A stretch of 34,680 nt of DNA from Demequina lutea. GTDB taxonomy: Bacteria; Actinomycetota; Actinomycetes; Actinomycetales; Demequinaceae. Each line of letters starts with the position of its first letter. The stretch's first letter is position 1. The position numbers and the translations under genes are program-made. Of this stretch, positions 16,921 through 23,357 are shown in pieces. Where the stretch lies: assembly GCA_003246255.1 (NCBI GenBank), contig QKAX01000129.1:1-34680 (forward strand), read 5' to 3'. The notes under the pieces are model-generated. The model was given only the letters and a program-made list of their open reading frames with translations, did no database searches and was not told where the DNA came from.

Positions 16921-17322
16921 CTAGACGGTGAAGACATGGATGCGTCCGTTCTTCTCAGGCGCATGGCATTGTTCGGTGAAGCCTTCGTTGATGAGGTCCC
17001 AGTTCCAGGTGGGCTTTCCCGTACCGGGGTCGGTCATCAGGAAGCGGGTGGTGGTCTCTACCCAGCCAAGGTGGTCGAGGTAAGCGCTGATGGCCTTTGC
17101 TCGGGTCGTGTAGGTGCCGAGGTAGCGCTCGATGTAATGGTCGAGGAGCCTGGGGCTGGCGAGGTCGATTCCTGGTAGGGAGAGGAACAGCTCAAAGGTG
17201 TCGGGCTCGAACCCTTCGAGGCCCTCCTTGATGCGTTGCCTGGTCTCGGTGTGAGCGTCCCATTCGTTGCGCCGAAGCTGAGCGCTCCCCAGGTCTGGCA
17301 GGCGCTCACTTCCAGAAGACAT
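16921..17322 (-). CDS. ArdA-like small protein (second of a tandem pair)
   Basis: 133 residues from ATG 17322, chosen because AGGA sits seven bases upstream; ATG 17337 would add five residues. It overlaps the end of the previous gene by 17 bases. The C-terminal half has the ArdA-type pattern: YIERYLGTYTTRAKAISAYL, LGW, then NWDLINEGF and a terminal GRIHVF. ArdA proteins mimic B-form DNA and inhibit type I restriction and modification. Only the last ArdA-like domain appears to be present, so the assignment is tentative. It aligns visibly with its upstream neighbour, so the two are paralogues. Acidic content is less extreme than in classical ArdA. Confidence 0.7.
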   Translation of the reverse strand: MSSGSERLPDLGSAQLRRNEWDAHTETRQRIKEGLEGFEPDTFELFLSLPGIDLASPRLLDHYIERYLGTYTTRAKAISAYLDHLGWVETTTRFLMTDPGTGKPTWNWDLINEGFTEQCHAPEKNGRIHVFTV

Positions 17323-17731
17323 AGATGCGTCCTGCATAGTCGACGAGGTCGTACATTTCGTTCATTGCGCCCCACACTGCGTCGTGGTTCCACTGAAGGA
17401 GCCCGGGCGGGATGCCGTGGCGGTTGCAGTGTTCTTCGGTTGCTGCAATCCAGCCTTGGTCGGTGAGCTCCGCCTCGATGGCGGCGGTGCGGCTTGGATG
17501 CGTCGCGACGTAGGCCTCGCTGAAGTTGCGCGCGAGGTCAGGGTCTTCGAGGTTGGTGTCGGGCAGTCTGGTGTAGGCGATGACGGCGGGTCCGTGGTCG
17601 TTGTAGAGCAGCCCGATGCGTACTCCTGCCTCGATGGTGACGGCAGCATTGATGGCCGCGACGAGGTCTTGGGCGATCTCGGCGGGCGTGGTCTTGTGTT
17701 CGGGGGTTTGTGGTTGGTGCTCGTGATTCAT
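17306..17731 (-). CDS. ArdA-like small protein (first of a tandem pair)
   Basis: 141 residues; AAGGAGG nine bases before the ATG marks a strong start. The ATG overlaps the stop of the replication-relaxation gene (ATGA). The C-terminal half reads FSEAYVATHPSRTAAIEAEL, DQGWIAA, WNHDAVWGAMNEMY and ends GRIYVFWK, matching residue for residue in pattern the neighbouring protein and the C-terminal domain of ArdA. The N-terminal part (about 1-60) is a different, Ala-rich module without recognised family. Likely a restriction-evading or related DNA-mimic factor of the mobile element; this is inference. Confidence 0.72.
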   Translation of the reverse strand: MNHEHQPQTPEHKTTPAEIAQDLVAAINAAVTIEAGVRIGLLYNDHGPAVIAYTRLPDTNLEDPDLARNFSEAYVATHPSRTAAIEAELTDQGWIAATEEHCNRHGIPPGLLQWNHDAVWGAMNEMYDLVDYAGRIYVFWK

Positions 17732-18561
17732 GAGGGGTTACCTCCTTTCTGCCCACCGGTGCTTGTATTGAAGTTCTCGAGCCCTTGCGCGAGGAGCGTG
17801 GCGAGCTGATCGGGTGTCGTCACCGCGTAGTGCTCGTGCGGGATGGCTGGCGCGGTTGCGAGGTGCCGCGAGAGTTGGTCGACGCGAGCCTTGTTGGGAA
17901 CCACCCAGACCACCGCTGGGAAGACTCCGTGGCTGCGCTGCTCGATGCCGCTTGCCCGGTACCGCTCATAGGCGAGGCACTTGGTCACGACGCGGGACGG
18001 CGGCTCAGTGTCGCGGTCCACCTCAATGAACCAGTAGTCATCGAACTCGGCGCTTGAGGTCACGACGCTGAGGTCGGGCTTGAGGCGCACCACCTGCCCG
18101 CCAGCACCCAGGTGGGTTCGCCAGGCGTGTGGCTCGAGCTCGAGCGCGGTCACACTGAATGACCCGGTGGCGGCCGCTTCGCGGATGTCGAGCGCGACCT
18201 CGGCGACGGCCAAAGTGTGCTCGAGGAATGCGGCAGAGGGCTCATAGGTTCGGATGCGGGTTTGCTGTCCGGCGTGCCTACGAGCGAGGGCGCGCCCGCC
18301 AAGGTCCGTGAGCGCCCACACATATCCGGAGGACCCTGCCCTCACTCCGCCGATGCGTCGCTTGAGGTGTGTGATGACGCCTAGCCCGTTGAGTCGAGTC
18401 AGTGCGTGGTTGGCTCGTCGCGGGACGGGATCGGTCTTTGCGGACCCGAAGTGGTGTCGGGCTAGTTGGTGTGTGGTGAGGTAGTGGAACTCGTGGATGC
18501 TGCCCAGTACCTGCCAGTCACGGTCGGACAGGTGTGGCACGACCTGGTCGACAGTGGTCAT
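17728..18561 (-). CDS. Replication-relaxation family protein
   Basis: 277 residues from ATG 18561, with GGAGG six bases upstream. The N-terminal winged helix-turn-helix reads LSDRDWQVLGSIHEFHYLTT, HQLARHHFG and RRANHALTRLNGLGVI. The middle has LEHTLAVAEVALDIREAA, and FDDYWFIEVDRDTEPPSRVV forms a nuclease-like beta core, typical of the Replic_Relax family on actinobacterial plasmids and integrative elements. The C-terminal part carries ECLAYERYRAS-like sequence. It is thought to act in plasmid replication or DNA relaxation, but its biochemistry is not well known. It lies between the coupling ATPase and the ArdA-like pair in one operon. Confidence 0.85.
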   Translation of the reverse strand: MTTVDQVVPHLSDRDWQVLGSIHEFHYLTTHQLARHHFGSAKTDPVPRRANHALTRLNGLGVITHLKRRIGGVRAGSSGYVWALTDLGGRALARRHAGQQTRIRTYEPSAAFLEHTLAVAEVALDIREAAATGSFSVTALELEPHAWRTHLGAGGQVVRLKPDLSVVTSSAEFDDYWFIEVDRDTEPPSRVVTKCLAYERYRASGIEQRSHGVFPAVVWVVPNKARVDQLSRHLATAPAIPHEHYAVTTPDQLATLLAQGLENFNTSTGGQKGGNPS

Positions 18562-18589
18562 GAGGGACCTCCGCCGGATGAGGGGGGAA

Positions 18590-18621
18590 CACCTGGGGAA
18601 CCAGGTGGAGTCTTGTCCACC
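18590..18621. repeat. Two overlapping palindromes before the replication-relaxation gene
   Basis: CACCTGG-ggaa-CCAGGTG (18590-18607) is a perfect 7-bp inverted repeat. GGTGGA-gtcttg-TCCACC (18604-18621) overlaps it. They occupy the 145-base gap after the coupling ATPase gene. They could be a regulator site or an attenuating hairpin; the CCAGGTG core recurs in the repeat at 22007-22090. Confidence 0.45.
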
Positions 18622-18706
18622 CCTGTAGGGAACTGGCCGGTAATCGGCAGGTTATTGGCGGACGTTGCCAACGCGACCTGAAGGGCGAACTGACAGCCGT
18701 GCACGC

Positions 18707-20875
18707 TCATGACGCAGCACCTTGACGCTTGCGGCGTCCCACGGGTTCGTCGGGCACGGCTCCCTGATCGGTCATGCCGATGGCGGCGAGCACCTCACTG
18801 TCGACCAGTTGCGCATCGCGGCCGTAGGTGCGTGCCGATTGCACTCTGAGGCCCACGGGGTCGCTCTTGGGTGGTGGTGCCGGGAGCGTCCTCGCCATGA
18901 AGAACCCGGTCTGGTGTCCGTCCGTGATGAGGTTCGCGTAGACGTGGAACCGAGGCAGGAGTTGGAAGTCCTGAACCTGTAGGCCAGGTGCCTGGCGTGC
19001 CATGTCGGTGGCATCGTCGGCGTTGAGGCCAAAGATGATCTTGTTGCGGGCGTTGGTATCGATGCCTGCGCGCAGACTTGCCGGGAGTTGGCGACGGTAC
19101 TGGTGTGCGACGGTAAAGCCCACCCCGAGCCCGCGCGCTTGACTGAGGGCGTCTTCCAGATCGGTAGGCAGTGCAAGGTAGTCCTGGACCTCGTCGATGA
19201 ACACGGCGACAGGGTGGCGGCGTGCGGCGTCCACTTTGGCCCTTCCGAGGATCAGCGGCCACAGTTGGCTGACCACGAGCGCACCGAGCAGCCGGGCGCC
19301 TTCTGCGCCGATGAGTCCCTTGTTCAGCGACACCAGCACGATGCGGCGGCGCGTGAAGAGGTCCTCAAGATTGAAGCGTGGTTGCGCCTGCCCGATGACG
19401 GCACGGATCGTCGGTCGCATTAGGAACTGGCGCAACTTGTTCATCACTGGCGCTATCGCCTGGGCGCGCTGATCGACGGACATCGCCTCGTAGGAGGCCC
19501 AGAATGATCCCAGACCAATCTGGTCGGTGAGGGTGCGGGTCACTCGCCTACGGAACGCATCATCACTGAGCAACGCGGGCAGCATCGTCAAGGTCGCGTC
19601 CGGATAGTTCGCCAGGGTCATCAGTGACGCGGTGAGAATGTCTTGCGTGCGTGGTCCCCACGAGTCTGCGTAGAGCTCCTTGAAGACGGCCAGGATCGAG
19701 TCGGCAACTAACTGAGGTGAACGGCTCGAGGTCGCGAACGGATTGAGGCCCACGGGGAACTCGTCGGTCGGGTCGAGGACGACTACGTCGCCATGTCGTG
19801 ACGCCGGGATTCGGGCTAGCACGTCGTTGACGAGGTCGGTCTTGGGATCGATGACCAGCACCGACCTACCCTGCTCGACCGCGTCCATGATCAGCGACAG
19901 CATCGCGGTCGACTTGCCCGATGCGGTTGGCCCGAGCAGCACGGTGTGCTGGAGCGAGTCTGCGGCGGTGATCCCCACGGGTGTGTCGATCCCCGGGGTG
20001 GCCGTGTGTGCGAACGGCCGGCGAACGTGAGGCAGGTCGATGCGTGGTGCCAAGGGCTGAGGATGGGTGGCTGGCATGCCCGGCAGGGCCGCGTCGTCCG
20101 CAACTCCTACCGGCCAGCCCATGAGAGCCACGAGTTCACGAGACGAGAGCTTCATCGGCCAACGCCACGGCATGGTCGCGTTGATGAGTTTGTGCGGGTC
20201 CTCGGGCGCGAAGGTCAGGTGGGTTCCAGCCGACTCGCTCACCCGGAGCGCCGCCAGCACACCTGTCACGAGTTCCTTGGCACGGGCCGGAGTCGCGGCG
20301 CCTGCGCCAATGCGGATGGTCACGTTGAAGCCAGGTCGCGCTGCCCTTTCGCGCAGAGCGCTGCGGGCGGTGGCGCTGGTTGGACGTGGCCCGTTCAGCA
20401 AGAGGTCGAACCAGCCTCCGGCCGGGTCGTAAGCGTGGTCGGCGGAGTTGCTGGGCCGGACGCGACCGCCCAGGGCGACCTGGAGCACGAGCGTTTCGGA
20501 CTTGCGGGTCGCGGCGAGTGCGGCAAGTACTGCGCGGGTGACAGCCGTGACCCGGTCCGTAGACAGGGCCAGGCTCGGATGGGATACGCCCACGCGCCCT
20601 GCGAGGACGAACCGGTCTTCCCGGTGCGCTTTCGACGCATCGATTCGCAGACCCGGGACCAGAGTTGCAAGGGTCTGGTTGAGGGCTCGACCGTGTCCGC
20701 TCGTTGCCGCCACCAGATGTCGCAGTGCCCCTCCGCTGCTGTGTACCTCCCACGCCACGGGGCCAAGATGATGATCAGTGGCAAGCCGGTCCATGAGCGT
20801 CAAGGCGGAGTCCGAAGTGAGGGGTCTTGGCCACCAGATCCGGCGCCACTTCCATTGGTCGCTACGCCCGCTCAT
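18707..20875 (-). CDS. VirD4/TraG-like conjugative coupling ATPase
   Basis: 722 residues from ATG 20875, with AGGAG six bases upstream. Walker A GPTASGKST lies at about residues 315-323, followed by SVLVIDPKTDLV. Walker B is VAVFIDEVQDY with Asp561-Glu562. Then comes QARGLGVGFTVAHQY, the sensor region of type IV coupling proteins, and TNARNKIIFGL. No strong membrane helix is visible in the N-terminal 300 residues, so it is a soluble version or is anchored by a partner. The family brings DNA to a secretion channel or pumps it during transfer. It belongs to a minus-strand operon with small proteins upstream and replication-relaxation downstream. Confidence 0.88.
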   Translation of the reverse strand: MSGRSDQWKWRRIWWPRPLTSDSALTLMDRLATDHHLGPVAWEVHSSGGALRHLVAATSGHGRALNQTLATLVPGLRIDASKAHREDRFVLAGRVGVSHPSLALSTDRVTAVTRAVLAALAATRKSETLVLQVALGGRVRPSNSADHAYDPAGGWFDLLLNGPRPTSATARSALRERAARPGFNVTIRIGAGAATPARAKELVTGVLAALRVSESAGTHLTFAPEDPHKLINATMPWRWPMKLSSRELVALMGWPVGVADDAALPGMPATHPQPLAPRIDLPHVRRPFAHTATPGIDTPVGITAADSLQHTVLLGPTASGKSTAMLSLIMDAVEQGRSVLVIDPKTDLVNDVLARIPASRHGDVVVLDPTDEFPVGLNPFATSSRSPQLVADSILAVFKELYADSWGPRTQDILTASLMTLANYPDATLTMLPALLSDDAFRRRVTRTLTDQIGLGSFWASYEAMSVDQRAQAIAPVMNKLRQFLMRPTIRAVIGQAQPRFNLEDLFTRRRIVLVSLNKGLIGAEGARLLGALVVSQLWPLILGRAKVDAARRHPVAVFIDEVQDYLALPTDLEDALSQARGLGVGFTVAHQYRRQLPASLRAGIDTNARNKIIFGLNADDATDMARQAPGLQVQDFQLLPRFHVYANLITDGHQTGFFMARTLPAPPPKSDPVGLRVQSARTYGRDAQLVDSEVLAAIGMTDQGAVPDEPVGRRKRQGAAS

Positions 20876-21071
20876 CGTCAGCTCCTGGGGCGTCCGCCGC
20901 TTGGTCGCGGTGGCCCTGTTGATGAAGCGCAATGGCAAGGATGACGCGACCAAGGCGCACGGGATCGATCTGGCGGTGCGGAACGGGCACCACGCGGAAG
21001 GAGTCCGATGACCGTGGACGCCCGCGCCCCCGACCGTTGCCTGTGGGTTGCCTGTATGTCCGTGCCATCAT
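20862..21071 (-). CDS. Small basic protein upstream of the coupling ATPase
   Basis: 69 residues; GGGAGGG five bases before the ATG pair (21071 and 21068) supports translation. The stop overlaps the ATPase start by 14 bases, a coupling arrangement. The first half is Arg/Gly-rich (GNGRGRGRPRSSD). The second reads IDPVRLGRVILAIALHQQ, a short helix recalled from small proteins of actinobacterial integrative elements. No function is known. Confidence 0.65.
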   Translation of the reverse strand: MMARTYRQPTGNGRGRGRPRSSDSFRVVPVPHRQIDPVRLGRVILAIALHQQGHRDQAADAPGADDERA

Positions 21072-21144
21072 CGAATCCCTCCCTTCTTCTGATGTCTGCC
21101 CTCATTACGAGACCTCGCGTCAGTCCCGTCAAGGGCGATTTCGT

Positions 21145-21348
21145 TCACCATCTGTGGGTGCCCTGACGCCACCGGACGATGACGATCACGGCTGCGATCA
21201 CCGCTGCGGTGATGACGCCCGCCACCAGCCATGGCCAGATGCTGCGTAGCAGCTCGACGGTCAGTTTGAGCAGCACGGCGATTCCACACAGGACGAGCGC
21301 TCCACGCCATGCGCTCATCAGAGGAGAGTTCTTCGGCTCGTTCGACAT
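21145..21348 (-). CDS. Small membrane protein
   Basis: 67 residues. Two membrane helices fill most of it: GALVLCGIAVLLKLTVEL and WLVAGVITAAVIAAVIVIV. It begins six bases after the stop of the methyltransferase gene, so it is probably translated by coupling. A role in the transfer apparatus is only inferred from its neighbours. Confidence 0.65.
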   Translation of the reverse strand: MSNEPKNSPLMSAWRGALVLCGIAVLLKLTVELLRSIWPWLVAGVITAAVIAAVIVIVRWRQGTHRW

Positions 21349-21354
21349 CGATCA

Positions 21355-21921
21355 TCACGCTGACCTCTGTGCGTCAAAGTCCGACGGCACCGGGTATCCG
21401 AACCGCTCGAACGAAACTTGGGAGTTGACCTCGTTGCCCCACACGTCCCAGTCCGGCTGACGGTGCCTGGCGAACAGCTCGAGCTTGTTCTTGCCCGGTC
21501 CTGCGAGGCGGTCGATGATCGCGTACTGCTCGTGGGGCTTCTCCGAGTGCTTGCCTACCGGGGTGGCGAACCACGATGGCTGTGACCGGTAGGCCACGGG
21601 CACTCTGCCCCTGGTGCACAGCAACAGTTGCTCGGTGGCGTTACGGACGCCATAAGGGCTCGAGAACCCGAGCCGATTGAGTTTGACCCAAGTGATCACT
21701 GATTGGCGAGTGAAGCCCCACTCCTTCGCGATAGCAGTTGCCTCGGTGATCAGGGCATTCGTGGTCCACAAGAACAGCTGGCAGTTGTCTGCCGCGACTG
21801 ATCGCACCGCCTCGCCCATGCCCTCGATGTCTTCCAGCGGCATCGTGTCGTAATGCTTCTCTCCGGACTGTGCTTGCCATGGCGGATCCGCAAGGATCAC
21901 CTCATACTTCTTGCTACTCAT
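21355..21921 (-). CDS. MT-A70 family DNA N6-adenine methyltransferase
   Basis: 188 residues; GGAG lies four bases before the ATG. The catalytic motif DPPW is in EVILADPPWQAQ near residue 13, then FLWTTNALITEA, FTRQSVITWVKLNRLG, and the C-terminal KPHEQYAIIDRL, KLELFARHRQPDWDVWGNEV, all typical of bacterial MT-A70 proteins on phages and mobile elements. It methylates adenine in DNA, without a cognate nuclease nearby. It may protect the element's DNA or regulate it; the recognition sequence is unknown. Confidence 0.93.
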   Translation of the reverse strand: MSSKKYEVILADPPWQAQSGEKHYDTMPLEDIEGMGEAVRSVAADNCQLFLWTTNALITEATAIAKEWGFTRQSVITWVKLNRLGFSSPYGVRNATEQLLLCTRGRVPVAYRSQPSWFATPVGKHSEKPHEQYAIIDRLAGPGKNKLELFARHRQPDWDVWGNEVNSQVSFERFGYPVPSDFDAQRSA

Positions 21922-22006
21922 GTCTCTCCTTCCTCGCGCCCTGCCTCAGTTGGCGGCGCGTTCAAGACCTGGTTATGCGCTCGAAGGCGCCACAGTTCAA
22001 GGACCG

Positions 22007-22090
22007 TCCAGGTGCCACCTGCACGCGACCCGCAACAGAGGCCGAGGCCTTCCGATAGGGGTTGCAGGGCCCACGCAGGTGGCACCAGGA
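22007..22090. repeat. 16-bp inverted repeat in the 188-base gap upstream of the MT-A70 gene
   Basis: Left arm TCCAGGTGCCACCTGC (22007-22022) and right arm GCAGGTGGCACCAGGA (22075-22090) match at 15 of 16 positions across a 52-base spacer. Each arm itself holds a near-palindrome (AGGTG-c-CACCT). It is a candidate for oriT, a replication or partition site, or a regulator site. The gap 21922-22109 holds nothing else recognised. Confidence 0.7.
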
Positions 22091-22109
22091 GACGGCGTTG
22101 TGAAAAGCG

Positions 22110-22328
22110 CTACAGACCGCGCTCACGCTGTTCACGACGGGCATCGTCAGCAGCCCGATACATGCGCGCCCGACTCTCCCGAGCGAGCTGCTCCAACTGC
22201 ATCTCGGTCCACTGACGGTCGAAGTCGATGTCCCGGACCGTCGGCTGCTGTGGCCGCTCAAGCCACACGACCAGCCCGATGAACGAGGCCAACATCAGCA
22301 CCAGCGCAATCCACGCTTCGATGCTCAT
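22110..22328 (-). CDS. Small membrane-anchored protein
   Basis: 72 residues; GGAGG eight bases before the ATG. A single membrane helix (WIALVLMLASFIGLVVWL) at the N-terminus is followed by a charged helical tail (QLEQLARESRARMYRAA). Its ATG overlaps the stop of the upstream gene (ATGA). Function unknown. Confidence 0.7.
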   Translation of the reverse strand: MSIEAWIALVLMLASFIGLVVWLERPQQPTVRDIDFDRQWTEMQLEQLARESRARMYRAADDARREQRERGL

Positions 22329-22645
22329 GACCCCAGCCTCCGTGCCGCGTTCAGCACCAGAGACCCCATGGCGATCTGCGTCATGTCGCCAATCGAGGTC
22401 AGCCGTGCGACGGCCGCCGGAACCGACTCCGCCAGGTCCCGCTCGAGCTTGGTGATCATCGCCACCTCCTGCATCGCCCGCTGACCCACCGACGCGATCG
22501 CCGAGACCTTCGCCGCCTCAATCTCGGCCCGGGCATCCACACGACGAATCGTCAGCCCCGTCTCCACCGTCAAGTTCGTCAGTTCCCGCTGCACCCTGCG
22601 CTGCACTCCACCCCTGGGGCGGAACACCTCAAGTTCACCGCTCAT
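22325..22645 (-). CDS. Small helical protein of unknown function
   Basis: 106 residues from ATG 22645, with GGAG four bases upstream; ATG 22678 is an alternative without a ribosome site. Mostly helical, Ala/Glu/Arg-rich (RVDARAEIEAAKVSAIASVG, VAMITKLERDL, AESVPAAVARL), so a coiled coil is likely. It is the first gene of the minus-strand operon running to the integrase. Related unnamed proteins are recalled from actinobacterial integrative elements. Confidence 0.7.
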   Translation of the reverse strand: MSGELEVFRPRGGVQRRVQRELTNLTVETGLTIRRVDARAEIEAAKVSAIASVGQRAMQEVAMITKLERDLAESVPAAVARLTSIGDMTQIAMGSLVLNAARRLGS

Positions 22646-22673
22646 TTGCTCCACTGGTCCTTGTCTCAGTCGG

Positions 22674-22688
22674 CCCACACCTTGTGGG
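22674..22688. promoter_or_regulatory. Inverted repeat in the divergent intergenic region
   Basis: CCCACA-cct-TGTGGG is a perfect 6-bp inverted repeat just upstream of the minus-strand small-gene operon. It is a possible operator. Confidence 0.35.
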
Positions 22689-22710
22689 ACCGCCGCTCAA
22701 CGAAGCGAGG

Positions 22711-22748
22711 TGGTATGAGGCTAAAAGACCTGGTATTAGGGCTCAAAG
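22711..22748 (+). repeat. Two imperfect tandem repeats with 20-bp period
   Basis: TGGTATGAGGCTAAAAG (22711-22727) and TGGTATTAGGGCTCAAAG (22731-22748) begin exactly 20 bases apart. A weaker copy, TGGTTATGCGCTCGAAGG, starts at 21970. They look like iterons or recombinase/excisionase arm sites before the integrase-like gene. Confidence 0.5.
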
Positions 22749-22780
22749 CATGAGCGTGATAGCACTTGCTAGCCTGAGGC

Positions 22781-23146
22781 GTGGCTCAGGACCGGTATCC
22801 CGACGTGCAGATGATGTTCGCGCCAGAAGTTCCCGAACGTTGGCGACTGTTCGCGGAACTTAGAGAGGACGTGCTTCTCGACTACGGCTACAACACGGCA
22901 CGCGCCTACTGGGCAGACCTCCAAGACCTCTTCGAGTGGGCAGTCGATCGCGACAAGGACGTCCTCGCGCTCACTGAGGCTGACCTCGGCCAGTACGTCG
23001 CGCTGTTGCGTCGCCGCCACTACTCCGAGTCGACGATCCGCAGACGACTAACGGCGCTCCGCAAGCTGTACCAAGCAATGAGTCTGCGCACTGGCGATGT
23101 CAATGTGTCGGCCGCGCGCGTAGTGATCCGCAAGCGCAAGGCCTGA
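22781..23146 (+). CDS. Stand-alone N-terminal (core-binding) domain of a tyrosine recombinase
   Basis: 121 residues from a GTG without a clear ribosome site. Residues about 20-105 form the SAM-like phage-integrase N-terminal fold: DYGYNTARAYWADLQDLFEW, LTEADLGQYVALLRRRHYS, ESTIRRRLTALRKLYQAM. The protein stops after about 15 more residues, so the catalytic domain with the Arg-His-Arg-Tyr residues is absent. Downstream sequence contains no recombinase remnant in this or the other plus frames that I could see. It could bind recombination sites as a directionality factor, or it could be a truncated relic. It faces the opposite way to the transfer operon. Confidence 0.75.
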   Translation: MAQDRYPDVQMMFAPEVPERWRLFAELREDVLLDYGYNTARAYWADLQDLFEWAVDRDKDVLALTEADLGQYVALLRRRHYSESTIRRRLTALRKLYQAMSLRTGDVNVSAARVVIRKRKA

Positions 23147-23170
23147 ACGGAGTCGCGAGATGTCGTCTCA

Positions 23171-23199
23171 TTCACTAAAAGGCGGCGATATGCGATAAT
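23171..23199 (+). promoter_or_regulatory. Promoter of the defence operon
   Basis: TTCACT (23171-23176) and GATAAT (23194-23199) are separated by 17 bases, a good sigma-A type promoter. It lies 159 bases before the helicase ATG, giving a long leader. A small hairpin (23290-23312, GCTA/TAGC with inner GTCC/GGAC) lies in that leader. The rest of the gap 23147-23357 has no visible gene. Confidence 0.65.
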
Positions 23200-23357
23200 G
23201 GTTCTGAGCCCTTGCGCGTGGTTGAGATGTTCTCCCGGTGCGAGGCGACCCGTGTACGGCCAGGTGCCGCGCGAGTGTCAGTAGACAGCGCTAGCGTGGT
23301 CCGTGGACTAGCAACTGTAAAGGCGCAGATAGCGTCACGAGGGGGATACGTCAGGAG

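Noticed and set aside
19946-20944. 332-codon plus-strand frame opposite the coupling ATPase
   Set aside because: Walker A and B motifs lie on the minus strand; the plus frame is Arg/Gly-rich without any domain.
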